A DNA stretch of 64,000 nt from Nocardia sp. NBC_01327. GTDB lineage: Bacteria; Actinomycetota; Actinomycetes; Mycobacteriales; Mycobacteriaceae. The notes beneath the pieces are model-generated. The model ran no database searches and was not told the origin of the DNA. It saw only the letters and a program-made list of their open reading frames with translations. A program made the position numbers and the translations under genes. Position 1 is the first letter of the stretch; every line of letters starts with the position of its first letter. The stretch is taken from contig NZ_CP108383.1 in the NCBI RefSeq assembly GCF_035958815.1, positions 8,308,001 through 8,372,000 on the forward strand, written 5' to 3'. This document shows positions 32,633 through 40,388 of the stretch, one piece after another.

Positions 32633-33019
32633 TTAACGTCCCTCCCCCGCAGGGCTTTCGGCCAGCTCACCGAGCAATACCGGGACATGACTGTGCTCCG
32701 GCTCCTTCACCGCTGTCACCAGCGTCAATGGTCCGGCTGCGGCCTCTCGGCGCAACCGCGCCAGCACATCTCGGGCCGTGTCATTGTCGAGCTCGAGTCG
32801 ATACCGTGTCTCGAATTCGGCGCGTCGCGCCTCCGGGTCCGCGTGATACCACCTCCGCAGCTCTGTGGAAGGCGTCACCTCCTTGGCCCAGTGGTCGATC
32901 GCCGCCTGCTGTTTGCTGATGCCGCGCGGCCACAGCCGATCCACCAGCACCCGGCGGCCGTCGTCCGCATCGGGTGCGTCGTACACGCGCTTGACCCGGT
33001 ACCTCGGTTGCGCTGCCAT
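32633..33019 (-). CDS. DUF488 (YeaO-family) protein
   Basis: A 128-residue protein with the hallmark start of the YeaO branch of DUF488: VKRVYDAPDADDGRRVLVDR, then LWPRGISKQQAAIDHWAKEV. The family is widespread; the fold has been linked to nucleic acid or nucleotide handling, but no reaction is established. ATG 33019. It is divergent by 21 bp from the small gene at 33041, so their promoters overlap or lie inside each other's 5' ends. It precedes phoH2 on the same strand after 229 bp. Confidence 0.85.
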   Translation of the reverse strand: MAAQPRYRVKRVYDAPDADDGRRVLVDRLWPRGISKQQAAIDHWAKEVTPSTELRRWYHADPEARRAEFETRYRLELDNDTARDVLARLRREAAAGPLTLVTAVKEPEHSHVPVLLGELAESPAGEGR

Positions 33020-33040
33020 GGGTCCATTACAGTCGACGCT

Positions 33041-33313
33041 ATGGCCGATACCCAGGATCTAGAGGCGCTATCCACCAAGGAACTGCACGACCGGGCCGTC
33101 AAGGCCGCGGTTCGTCGCGGTGATGTGAAATTCCTCTGGGAGCTGCTGAAGTCCATTCCGGCCGCCGAGGCCGCCGCCGGCGATCTGGGCGAGAGCGAGG
33201 CCGATATCAAGTACGTGCTGCCCATGCTCGACGACTACGTGCACGCGGGCGAGGGCGAGATCGGCGAGGTGCTGCGCCCGCTGTACGTGGACTACCTGAC
33301 CAAGCACGCCTGA
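33041..33313 (+). CDS. Conserved actinobacterial 90-residue protein, function unknown
   Basis: A soluble, acidic, helix-rich protein of 90 residues (LSTKELHDRAVKAAVRRGD, then FLWELLKSIP, and IGEVLRPLYVDYLTKHA). I recognise no domain. Its codon use, high GC3 and lack of low complexity suggest a genuine gene. It is divergent from the DUF488 gene with only 21 bp between starts, and its 3' end is followed at once by a tandem 26-bp duplication shared with the convergent gene. Confidence 0.65.
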   Translation: MADTQDLEALSTKELHDRAVKAAVRRGDVKFLWELLKSIPAAEAAAGDLGESEADIKYVLPMLDDYVHAGEGEIGEVLRPLYVDYLTKHA

Positions 33314-33314
33314 C

Positions 33315-33367
33315 CGATCACGCACTGCCGTGCAGGCCGGGCGATCACGCACTGCCGTGCAGGCCGG
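33315..33367. repeat. 26-bp tandem duplication across a gene 3' end
   Basis: Two perfect 26-bp copies beginning CGATCACGCACTGCCGTG, 27 bp apart. The second copy contains the last codons and stop of the minus-strand gene (ending GLHGSA), so the first copy repeats this end, including a second stop, downstream. Confidence 0.9.
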
Positions 33368-33659
33368 TCAATACGGCCTGCACGAACGGCAGGTAACCCT
33401 CGGGGCCCGAATCCCAGTCCTTCATATGGACCGTGGTGCGAGTGCTGGTCTCGAAGATCGCGCGCACGGCGCGCAGTCGTATCTCGAGATCCAATCCGGA
33501 CCCCATGATCACATGGTCGACGCTCGTCTCGGCGAAGGCGGCCCGCAGCTCGTCCAGCCCTGTCCCGGAACGGATCTCGATGCCCGAGCCGTTCAGCTGC
33601 GCCCGCACATCCTCGATGACATTCGCCCGCGCACCGAGCAGGAATACCGTGGTCGTCAT
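33345..33659 (-). CDS. Small protein with receiver-like pattern, function unknown
   Basis: A 104-residue protein, starting at ATG 33659 with GGAGG five bases upstream; a longer start at 33725 lacks such a site. The alternating strand and helix pattern (TTTVFLLGARANVIEDVRAQL, then VDHVIMGSGLDLEIRLRAVR, ending in a C-terminal helix) recalls a response-regulator receiver fold, but the acidic phosphorylation pocket is not evident. Function unknown. It is divergent from the glutaredoxin-like gene. A 27-bp-period duplication affects its 3' end. Confidence 0.6.
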   Translation of the reverse strand: MTTTVFLLGARANVIEDVRAQLNGSGIEIRSGTGLDELRAAFAETSVDHVIMGSGLDLEIRLRAVRAIFETSTRTTVHMKDWDSGPEGYLPFVQAVLTGLHGSA

Positions 33660-33736
33660 GATGTCCTCCGATCCCTGCGCATCATAGAAGGCCAGGAACT
33701 GTTCGCGGACAATCTTTTTCGCCATACAATCCCGGT

Positions 33737-34099
33737 ATGACCGCTGACACCGGCCCTGAACTGGTCGTTTACCGCCGCCCCGGCTGCCCCTTCTGCGCGC
33801 GACTGCGCCGGGCGCTCAACAGCAATGGGATCGTGCATCGCGAAGTCGATATCTGGCAGGACCCGGAGGCGGCGGCATTCGTCCGCAAGGTCGCCGACGG
33901 CAATGAGACGGTGCCGACCGTCGTGCTGAAAAACGGTGGGTCGGAACGCACCTGGGTGAATCCGCGCCCGAAATGGCTGATCTCCGTCGTCACCACCGAA
34001 GCCCCCGCCCTGACCGGCGGCCCGCGCAGCTACTGGCCGATCCGCCGCGACGACCTCCCCCGCCCGCGCCCCGCAGCACCCACACCACCTGCGAACTGA
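33737..34099 (+). CDS. Glutaredoxin/mycoredoxin-like protein
   Basis: A 120-residue thioredoxin-fold protein with a CPFC redox motif (Cys17, Cys20) in YRRPGCPFCARLRRAL, cis-Pro segment ETVPTVVL near residue 59, and IVHREVDIWQDPEA between. This is the glutaredoxin/NrdH/mycoredoxin pattern; in mycothiol-making actinobacteria such proteins reduce mycothiol mixed disulfides. A basic, Pro-rich C-terminal tail of about 35 residues follows the fold. ATG 33737. Confidence 0.85.
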   Translation: MTADTGPELVVYRRPGCPFCARLRRALNSNGIVHREVDIWQDPEAAAFVRKVADGNETVPTVVLKNGGSERTWVNPRPKWLISVVTTEAPALTGGPRSYWPIRRDDLPRPRPAAPTPPAN

Positions 34100-34148
34100 C
34101 CCTCCACCCAACGGCCACTCCGCCGTAAGCGTCAACGGCCCTGCAGCC

Positions 34149-34261
34149 GCGTGCCAATGGGTTCCATGCCTGCGTGCCAATGGGTTCCATGCCTGCGCGC
34201 CAATGGGTTCCATGCCTGCGCGCCAATGTGTTCCAGCCTGCTCGGCAACGGGTTCGATGCC
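34149..34261. repeat. 22-23 bp tandem repeat (5 units)
   Basis: Five adjacent units with consensus GCGYGCCAATGGGTTCCATG plus CCT. Units 1-3 are 23 bp and nearly identical; units 4 and 5 are 22 bp and diverged. The array lies between the glutaredoxin-like gene and the glyA terminator. No spacers, so not CRISPR. Confidence 0.9.
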
Positions 34262-34324
34262 CGCGCACGGGTAAACGGTCGCGCTCGCGACCCGGTGATC
34301 CGGCAAGCAGTCCCGGCATATGCG

Positions 34325-34360
34325 AAAGCCCCCGCGACCGATTCGGTCGCGGGGGCTTTT
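34325..34360. terminator. Bidirectional Rho-independent terminator (glyA / glutaredoxin-like gene)
   Basis: AGCCCCCGCGACCG and its exact complement flank a 3-nt loop, extended by AAA on the left and TTTT on the right, so either strand reads stem plus T-run. It lies 16 bp beyond the glyA stop. Confidence 0.92.
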
Positions 34361-34375
34361 CGTCTACGGCTGATC

Positions 34376-35743
34376 TCAGCCGAGCAGGCGCCAGTCCTCG
34401 AGGCCCTCGTACAGCGGGAAGGCCTGGGCCAGTGTGGAGACCCGCTGGCGCAGCGAATCCAGCTCCGCGGAGCCGGTCAGCGCGGCGGCGATGATCTCGG
34501 CGACCTCGGTGAACTCGGCATCGCCGAAGCCGCGGGTGGCCAGTGCCGGGGTGCCGATGCGCAGCCCCGAGGTGACCATCGGCGGGCGCGGGTCGAACGG
34601 AACGGCGTTGCGGTTCACGGTGATTCCGATTTCGTGCAGCAGATCCTCGCCCTGCTGGCCGTCCAGCTGCGAGTTGCGCAGATCGACCAGAACGAGGTGC
34701 ACATCGGTGCCGCCGGTGAGGACATTGATGCCCTTCGAGGTGGCATCCTCGCGGGTGAGCCGCTCGGCGAGAATCTGGGCGCCGCGGATGGTGCGCGCCT
34801 GACGCTCGGCGAACTCCTCGCCCGCGGCGATCTTGAACGCCACGGCCTTGGCGGCGATCGCGTGCATGAGCGGGCCGCCCTGCTGGCCCGGGAACACCGC
34901 GCTGTTGAGCTTCTTGGCGAACTCCTGCTTGGCCAGGATCAGGCCGGACCGGGGACCGCCGAGGGTCTTGTGCACAGTCGAGGAGACGACATCGGCGAAC
35001 GGCACCGGCGACGGGTGCAGCCCGGCGGCGACCAGACCGGCGAAATGCGCCATATCGACCCACAGGTACGCGCCGACCTCGTCGGCGATCTCGCGGAAGG
35101 CCGCGAAATCCAGGTGCCGCGGGTACGCGGACCAGCCGGCGACGATCACCTTCGGGCGGGTCTCGCGAGCGATCTTGCGCACCTCGTCCATATCGACGCG
35201 GTGATCTTCCTTGCTGACGCCGTAGGCGTGCACCTCGTACAGCTTGCCGGAGAAGTTCAGCCGCATGCCGTGCGTGAGGTGGCCGCCGTGCGCCAGATCC
35301 AGGCCGAGCAGCTTCTCGCCCGGATTCATCAGCGCCATCAGGACGGCGGCATTGGCCTGCGCGCCCGAATGCGGCTGGACATTGGCGTATTCCGCGCCGA
35401 AGAGCTCGGTGACGCGGGCGCGGGCCAGATCCTCGACCACGTCGACGTTTTCGCAGCCGCCGTAGTAGCGGCGGCCCGGGTAACCCTCGGCATACTTGTT
35501 GGTGAGCACGCTGCCCTGCGCCTGCAGGACCGCGCGCGGCACGAAGTTCTCCGAGGCGATCATCTCGAGGGTGTCGCGCTGGCGGGCGAGCTCGCCACCC
35601 ATCGCGGCAGCCACCTCGGGATCGAGTTCGGCGAGGGACTGGGAATTGACAGAGGCGGTCGTCTGCGTCACCCGGCCGAGTGTATTGGCCGCCACCGGAG
35701 TGTCGACCAGCGGGTTCTGGGTGTCGGTAACTGAGTGATCCAT
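34376..35743 (-). CDS. glyA: Serine hydroxymethyltransferase
   Basis: A 455-residue PLP enzyme converting serine and tetrahydrofolate to glycine and methylene-THF, the main source of one-carbon units. RQRDTLEMIASENFVP, WVDMAHFAGLVAAGLHP and the PLP-lysine motif SSTVHKTLGGPRSG are intact, as is TSGLRIGTPALATRG. The ATG at 35743 has GAAGG five bases upstream but gives about 35 extra N-terminal residues over the usual length; a later GTG could be the true start. A ZTP riboswitch lies directly upstream, tying expression to folate status. Confidence 0.96.
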   Translation of the reverse strand: MDHSVTDTQNPLVDTPVAANTLGRVTQTTASVNSQSLAELDPEVAAAMGGELARQRDTLEMIASENFVPRAVLQAQGSVLTNKYAEGYPGRRYYGGCENVDVVEDLARARVTELFGAEYANVQPHSGAQANAAVLMALMNPGEKLLGLDLAHGGHLTHGMRLNFSGKLYEVHAYGVSKEDHRVDMDEVRKIARETRPKVIVAGWSAYPRHLDFAAFREIADEVGAYLWVDMAHFAGLVAAGLHPSPVPFADVVSSTVHKTLGGPRSGLILAKQEFAKKLNSAVFPGQQGGPLMHAIAAKAVAFKIAAGEEFAERQARTIRGAQILAERLTREDATSKGINVLTGGTDVHLVLVDLRNSQLDGQQGEDLLHEIGITVNRNAVPFDPRPPMVTSGLRIGTPALATRGFGDAEFTEVAEIIAAALTGSAELDSLRQRVSTLAQAFPLYEGLEDWRLLG

Positions 35744-35784
35744 CGCAACCTTCGTGCTCCGGGAGCTTCGGGGGTGCCCGAAGT

Positions 35785-35880
35785 CCTTATGCCCAGCACC
35801 CAGGCGCGCGGTGCGGGACTTGGATGCTTCCCGGTGGTTGCTTCCACCTCGAATGCGCCAGTCGCGGTCCGGCCATCCTA
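35785..35880 (-). ncRNA. ZTP (pfl) riboswitch upstream of glyA
   Basis: On the minus strand the leader contains the conserved pfl core: CGCGACTGGCGC, a GGTGG/CCACC hairpin, GGGAAGC, then a GCACC/GGTGC hairpin whose loop reads GCGCGCCTGG, then GGGCA. GGATG and CATCC can form P1, and GGCGC with GCGCC can form the pseudoknot that defines this aptamer. ZTP/ZMP builds up when 10-formyl-THF is short; such riboswitches are known upstream of glyA and other folate genes. A CTTCGGG/CCCGAAG stem follows before the glyA ribosome site and could be the expression platform. Confidence 0.87.
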
Positions 35881-36120
35881 TCCGGCACCCGGCCCGCGCG
35901 ACGCCACGCCGCCCGCGGACGCCGCGCCGACAGCAGTGGTGCCCCTGGAATTGGGGGCATTTTTCGCGTCATTGCAGCCGGGACGGCGGGTTTGTTCGGA
36001 GCGGTGGACAGCCTCCGAAATTCAGGCTATGGCGGAGCAACAAATCTCGGTAAGGTGACGGACCACTGGCCTCACTGCGCCAGTGTCATTGGCCCAAACT
36101 AGCTTTCGAGGTAGACACAC
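35881..36120. other. Intergenic region between glyA riboswitch and 36-codon ORF
   Basis: 240 bp that should hold the glyA promoter (minus) and a promoter for the small plus-strand ORF. A GGCCTCACTGCGCCAGTGTC stretch (36068-36087) can form a CACTG.../CAGTG hairpin. Nothing else coding or repetitive was seen. Confidence 0.4.
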
Positions 36121-36231
36121 ATGCTTTTCAATATCGCCGGCGCCGGTCTCCCGGACATCCTGATCACCCTGCTCAAGTCCCTGTGCACGATGTCGAGCGG
36201 CGGCGCGGCCTGTTCCACCTGGGGCGCATAG
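36121..36231 (+). CDS. 36-residue hydrophobic microprotein with two cysteines
   Basis: ATG 36121 to TAG 36231, with GAGG nine bases upstream. The peptide begins MLFNIAGAGLPDILITLLKS, an amphipathic or membrane-inserting stretch, and ends in a Ser/Gly/Ala/Thr-rich segment containing both cysteines (Cys22 and Cys31) and a Trp near the C-terminus. I recognise no family. A near-perfect 16-bp hairpin (36256-36292) follows the stop and could end its transcript. It could be a secreted or membrane peptide, or a peptide precursor; it could also be a chance ORF. Confidence 0.5.
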   Translation: MLFNIAGAGLPDILITLLKSLCTMSSGGAACSTWGA

Positions 36232-36255
36232 GCTCCGGAGACCCGATCGGGGAGT

Positions 36256-36292
36256 CCCCTCACATCCGGCGAATCGCGCCGGGTGTGAGGGG
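36256..36292. terminator. 16-bp hairpin at DUF885 3' end
   Basis: CCCCTCACATCCGGCG pairs with CGCCGGGTGTGAGGGG (one G-U position) around a 5-nt loop. It includes the stop and last codons of the minus-strand gene and lies 25 bp after the small plus-strand ORF, so it may serve either transcript. Confidence 0.6.
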
Positions 36293-37456
36293 TTCGTCCA
36301 AGAGGCGGCGAAAACGCTCGGACCGATTCTCGCCGTCCGGCGCCAGGTCCAGCCAGCCCCCGAGCAGCCGGTAACCCTCCACATACGTACTGATGTACGC
36401 CCGCCACAGCGGTGAGGACAGAAAGCGCAGCGATTGCCGCGCCCGCTCCGGCGTGACCAGACTCCAGCGCTGCAGGAATTCCGCGACGGCATCGGCACTG
36501 CGCCCGCGATCGTGCAGCAGCAGCGCCGCATCCTGACGCACGCCCAGCAGCTTTCCGGACGCGGTCGACATGCGTTCGGCGCGTTCCCCGTCGAAGCGCA
36601 GTCCGAGATCCGCGTAGATGTCCTGCGCCCAGCGGCCCCAGCCCGGCCCCACGATCGACTTCAGCGCCAGATCCGCCAGCCCCTCCGCCATCAGGCACTG
36701 CGGGGTATTGACCACGAACAGCGTCTGCTCGTCCTGCCCGGCCCCGACCAGTCCGGCCTCCTTGCGGCAGTGCTCGGTGTGATGGCCCGGATACGACTCG
36801 TGCGCGATCAAATGCGGCAGCTGTGACAGATGCTGTTTCAGGTCGGAGTTGATGGCGACCTTGGACTGGAAGTTGCCGAGGTAGTAGTTGAAGCCGGACC
36901 ACGGCTTATCCCCCACCACTTCGTATTCGACCCGCTCGTTGTCGGGCAGCGGATAGCGCTCGCGCACCAGCTCCCGCAGCGCGCTGGAGAAGGCGTCCAC
37001 ACATTCGCGCAGGCGTTCCGGCGGGATCTCGTCGCCGCGGCGGTGCGCGGTGATGCGCTCGAAGAGCTGTCCGTCGCCGGGCAGCGCCTCGTCCAACTGC
37101 CGGTGCGCCTCGCGGTAGTCGTCCTCGTCGCCGGGCGCGATCTCGACATCGAAGTAGGCGTGCACCTCGTCGATGAAGGAGATGTCGTCGCCCGCGAATT
37201 TGCGACCCGAGCATTCCAGGGCCCGCAGATGCGCCTCCAGGAATTCGGTGCGGTCGGCGGGCAGGCCCGCCTCCGGAAGTTCCTTCAGCAGTGCGGCGGC
37301 CTGGTTCGCGAGCTCGCGCGGCTGCGGCGCGGGTGCGTTCTCGATTTCTCTCCGCAGGGCCGGATCACCGGTGTAGGCGTCGACGAAGCCCTCCTCGAGC
37401 CGATCGAAAGCCAGTCCCAGCCGCAGGTATTCGGTGACGAGTGGATGCGCTGCCAT
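36260..37456 (-). CDS. DUF885-family putative metallopeptidase
   Basis: A 398-residue protein with the DUF885 signature LIAHESYPGHHTEHCRKEA, which contains the HE..H zinc arrangement of gluzincin-type peptidases, and a later conserved Glu region (AEGLADLALKSIVG). Family members are presumed peptidases; substrate unknown. No signal peptide, so cytosolic. The ATG at 37456 (MAAHPLVTEYLRLGL) has AAGG upstream and is preferred to a TTG ten codons earlier. It is divergent from coaA. Confidence 0.8.
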   Translation of the reverse strand: MAAHPLVTEYLRLGLAFDRLEEGFVDAYTGDPALRREIENAPAPQPRELANQAAALLKELPEAGLPADRTEFLEAHLRALECSGRKFAGDDISFIDEVHAYFDVEIAPGDEDDYREAHRQLDEALPGDGQLFERITAHRRGDEIPPERLRECVDAFSSALRELVRERYPLPDNERVEYEVVGDKPWSGFNYYLGNFQSKVAINSDLKQHLSQLPHLIAHESYPGHHTEHCRKEAGLVGAGQDEQTLFVVNTPQCLMAEGLADLALKSIVGPGWGRWAQDIYADLGLRFDGERAERMSTASGKLLGVRQDAALLLHDRGRSADAVAEFLQRWSLVTPERARQSLRFLSSPLWRAYISTYVEGYRLLGGWLDLAPDGENRSERFRRLLDEPLTPGAIRRM

Positions 37457-37643
37457 AGCGAACGACCTTATTGGATTGCCCGGCAAGCTTCGAGCGTGTA
37501 GCCAATGTCACTCCGGTTACCGGTGAGTAGCATCACCTGGTGTTCACCACCCTGTTGAGGCCGAGCACAATTCGGCTATGCGTGGAGTGTTGCCGTGTCT
37601 GCCGTCCGGAAACTGTTGTCGGCCGACACTGGGACGTGGCTGA

Positions 37644-38576
37644 GTGGCACGGATGAGCGAGCCGAGTCCCTATGTGGAATTCGACCGGAAACAGTGGCGC
37701 ACCCTGCGCAAGTCGACTCCCCTGGTGCTCACCGAGGAAGAACTGACCGGCCTGCGCGGCCTGGGCGAGCAGATCGACCTCGAAGAGGTCGCGGAGGTCT
37801 ACCTCCCGCTGGCCCGTCTCATTCATTTGCAGGTCGCCGCGAAACAGCGCCTGTTCGCCGCGACCGCGACCTTCCTCGGGGAAACCCATCCCGATCGCCA
37901 GGTGCCGTATGTGATCGGCGTGGCGGGCTCGGTGGCGGTCGGTAAATCCACGACCGCCCGTGTGCTGCAGGCACTGCTGGCGCGCTGGGATCACCACCCC
38001 CGGGTGGATCTGGTCACCACCGACGGATTCCTGTACCCCACAGCCGAACTCACCCGGCGCGGCATCATGCACCGCAAGGGTTTCCCGGAGTCCTACGACC
38101 GCCGCAAGCTGCTGCGCTTCGTCACCGAGGTGAAATCCGGTGCGCCCGAGGTGTGCGCGCCGGTGTATTCGCATATCGCCTACGACATCGTGCCCGACCA
38201 GTTCCACTGTGTGCGCCAGCCCGACATCCTCATCGTCGAGGGCCTGAACGTCCTGCAGACCGGACCCCGCCTGATGGTGTCGGACCTGTTCGACTTCTCC
38301 GTGTACGTGGACGCCCGGATCGAGGACATCGAGAACTGGTACGTGCAGCGCTTCCTGTCACTGCGCAAAACCGCCTTCACCGATCCGAATTCGGCCTTCC
38401 ACCACTACGCGAACTTCACCGATTCCGAAGCCACCAATCAGGCCAAGGAGATCTGGCACAGCACCAACCGCCCGAACCTGGTGGAGAACATCCTGCCCAC
38501 CCGCCCGCGCGCCACGCTCGTACTGCGCAAGGACTCCGACCACGCCATCAACCGGCTGCGGCTGCGCAAGCTCTAG
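37644..38576 (+). CDS. coaA: Type I pantothenate kinase
   Basis: A 310-residue enzyme that phosphorylates pantothenate, the first and controlling step of coenzyme A synthesis. The P-loop GVAGSVAVGKSTTARVLQAL, VDLVTTDGFLYP and the C-terminal NRPNLVENILPTRPRATLVL are strongly conserved with M. tuberculosis CoaA (Rv1092c). The GTG at 37644 gives MARMSEPSPYVEFDRKQW, matching the mycobacterial N-terminus. Its TAG stop lies in a CTAG palindrome that also provides the stop of the convergent gene. Confidence 0.96.
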   Translation: MARMSEPSPYVEFDRKQWRTLRKSTPLVLTEEELTGLRGLGEQIDLEEVAEVYLPLARLIHLQVAAKQRLFAATATFLGETHPDRQVPYVIGVAGSVAVGKSTTARVLQALLARWDHHPRVDLVTTDGFLYPTAELTRRGIMHRKGFPESYDRRKLLRFVTEVKSGAPEVCAPVYSHIAYDIVPDQFHCVRQPDILIVEGLNVLQTGPRLMVSDLFDFSVYVDARIEDIENWYVQRFLSLRKTAFTDPNSAFHHYANFTDSEATNQAKEIWHSTNRPNLVENILPTRPRATLVLRKDSDHAINRLRLRKL

Positions 38577-39181
38577 AGTCGCCAGGCGGCGTCCAGGCGC
38601 GCCGCCACGTCGATATCGGTGGCGGCCTGGATATTCGGCTTGCAGATCTCGGTCGCGATGTAGCGCGCCACGAAGCGGCGGATCTCGTGATCGACGCTGG
38701 CCAGAATGCGCAGCAGCTCCCCGCGGCGGGATGCGCTCGCCACATTGATGCGCACATTGCTGGGCTGCGGTTCGGCGATATCGATGAGCACGCGCAGCGG
38801 CTCGGCGGTGCGCACGGTCAGATGCAGGTGGATGGTGCCGTCCACATGGAACGGATAGCGATCCACCGCGAGATCGATGAGCAGATCGACATCGAGCGGG
38901 ATCACCAGGTCGTACGAGATATTGTCCTGCACTTCCCGATTCAGCCGCGGCTGGCCCAGCCGCACCGCGGCGGACAGTTTGGCTATCCGCCCCGGTCCCA
39001 CCCCGATCGGGCCGAATTCGAAGGCCTCCCCGGTCAATTTCTCGAAGGCCCCGGCTATCCGCTCCGGCGACGCCGCGTACTCGAGAAATCGGCGGCCGAA
39101 CTCCTCATAGCTGAGGTACGACTCCGTGGTGACAATCGTCGAATCCCCCGGGCCACTCTGCCCTTCGCGCAGCTCACTCAT
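38573..39181 (-). CDS. Conserved hypothetical protein convergent with coaA
   Basis: A 202-residue soluble protein with no family I recognise. Visible features: an N-terminal helical part (YLSYEEFGRRFLEYAASPER), a beta-rich middle (VQDNISYDLVIPLDVDLLID, then HVDGTIHLHLTVRTAEPLRV) and a C-terminal helix pair (LLRILASVDHEIRRFVARYI). The repeated strand pattern suggests a lipid- or ligand-binding fold. ATG 39181; a longer start exists but has no support. The stop overlaps the coaA stop. Confidence 0.65.
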   Translation of the reverse strand: MSELREGQSGPGDSTIVTTESYLSYEEFGRRFLEYAASPERIAGAFEKLTGEAFEFGPIGVGPGRIAKLSAAVRLGQPRLNREVQDNISYDLVIPLDVDLLIDLAVDRYPFHVDGTIHLHLTVRTAEPLRVLIDIAEPQPSNVRINVASASRRGELLRILASVDHEIRRFVARYIATEICKPNIQAATDIDVAARLDAAWRL

Positions 39182-39394
39182 GCACTCCGACGGTACGGCA
39201 GCGAAGCGCCCGCGAACTACGGAAGCCGTTGCTCTGCAATGTAACTGTGCTGACTTCGATGTGAAATGCCGCAACCCGGGTGTTCGCGGCCCGCCCGGGT
39301 CTGGACTGACGGAGTGGGGGAGCGAAGCGGAGGAGCGGAGGAGGGAAGACCCGGGTAGCAGGGCCGTGAACCGCCGGAGCGCAGCGGAGGCAAA

Positions 39395-40174
39395 TCAGAC
39401 ACCGAAACGGCGGTGCCGGGCAGCAAAATCGCGCAGGGCCCGCAGAAAATCGACGCGCCGGAACTCCGGCCAGTACGCCTCGGTGAACCAGATCTCCGAA
39501 TAGGCGCTCTGCCACAGCAGGAATCCGGACAGGCGCTGCTCACCGGAGGTGCGGATGACCAGATCCGGATCCGGCTGACCGGAGGTGTAGAGGTGCTGCC
39601 CGATGGCGTCGACGGTGATCGACTGCACCAGATCCTCGCCGGTCTCGCCCGCCTCGATCTCCTGGCGCACCAACGAGCGCACCGCATCGGTGATCTCCTG
39701 CCGGCCGCCGTAGCCGATGGCCACATTCACGTGCACGCCGTCGCGGCCGCTGGTGCGCTCGGCCGCCACCCGCAATCGCTTGGCCACATAGTCCGGCAAC
39801 TGATCGAGCGCGCCCACGATGCGCACACTCGAATTCTGTTCCGGTGCAGAGAGTTCGTCGACCACATCGGTGATCACCTCGAAGAGCGTGTCCAGCTCCT
39901 CGCGGTCGCGGCGCAGATTCTCGGTGGAGAGCAGATAGACGGTGACCATCTCGACGCCCGACTCACCGCACCAGCCGACCAGCTCGGCAATTTTGAGCGC
40001 CCCCACCCGATGCCCGTGACTGACATCGGTGAAGCCGTTCTCCCGCGCCCAGCGCCGATTGCCGTCACACATGACGGCGACGTGCCGGGGGTGCTGCCTG
40101 CCCGCCAGCTGCTGGGCCAGTCTGGCCTCGTAAATCCGATACGGGAGTCCACGCACCTGACTCGCAAGCTTCAC
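39395..40174 (-). CDS. Short-chain (2Z,6E)-farnesyl diphosphate synthase-like cis-prenyltransferase
   Basis: A 259-residue cis-prenyltransferase from the GTG at 40174; an in-frame GTG at 40309 would add 45 residues, and neither has a good ribosome site. The catalytic region AVMCDGNRRWARENGF and the C-terminal DPDLVIRTSGEQRLSGFLLW are plain. The CDGNRRWAR variant, and the position between trhA and coaA, match Rv1086, which makes the short C15 Z-product used by decaprenyl diphosphate synthase, rather than Rv2361c. Its substrates derive from the MEP pathway ending in ispH. Confidence 0.9.
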   Translation of the reverse strand: MKLASQVRGLPYRIYEARLAQQLAGRQHPRHVAVMCDGNRRWARENGFTDVSHGHRVGALKIAELVGWCGESGVEMVTVYLLSTENLRRDREELDTLFEVITDVVDELSAPEQNSSVRIVGALDQLPDYVAKRLRVAAERTSGRDGVHVNVAIGYGGRQEITDAVRSLVRQEIEAGETGEDLVQSITVDAIGQHLYTSGQPDPDLVIRTSGEQRLSGFLLWQSAYSEIWFTEAYWPEFRRVDFLRALRDFAARHRRFGV

Positions 40175-40349
40175 GGGAAGTGACAGTACGCTCCCCCGCC
40201 TCTCCGGAACTTTGACGCCCGGCCAAGAGGTCGTCCAGTCCCATTCGCGCAGTGCGGTCAGGTGGGGCAAGGGTTCTGGGGGTGCCCCGGGAGTTACCCC
40301 GACACTCACGAAACCAGTTGTTCAGAACACTTTCAAGACGTTCGGCCGC

Positions 40350-40371
40350 TAACCTACGGTACCGTAGGTTA
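40350..40371. promoter_or_regulatory. 22-bp perfect palindrome (TetR-type operator) upstream of trhA
   Basis: TAACCTACGGT and its exact inverse make an uninterrupted 22-bp palindrome, 17 bp before the trhA GTG and next to its AGGAGG. A perfect palindrome of this size beside a start is typical of TetR-family operators. The divergent prenyltransferase may share it. No TetR gene is adjacent, so the regulator would act in trans. Confidence 0.75.
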
Positions 40372-40388
40372 CTGAGGAGGTAACTAAC

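Noticed and set aside
34149..34261. Small ORF reading through the 23-bp array
   Set aside because: The frame merely reflects the repeat; the peptide is repetitive and has no ribosome site.
37512..37530. Near-palindrome CCGGTTACCGG upstream of coaA as operator
   Set aside because: Too short and imperfect to separate from chance in GC-rich DNA.
39182..39394. Possible small gene or RNA between uppS-like gene and the coaA-side hypothetical gene
   Set aside because: The spacer has purine-rich near-repeats and an ACCCGGG/CCCGGGT pair but no ORF or RNA fold that could be supported.
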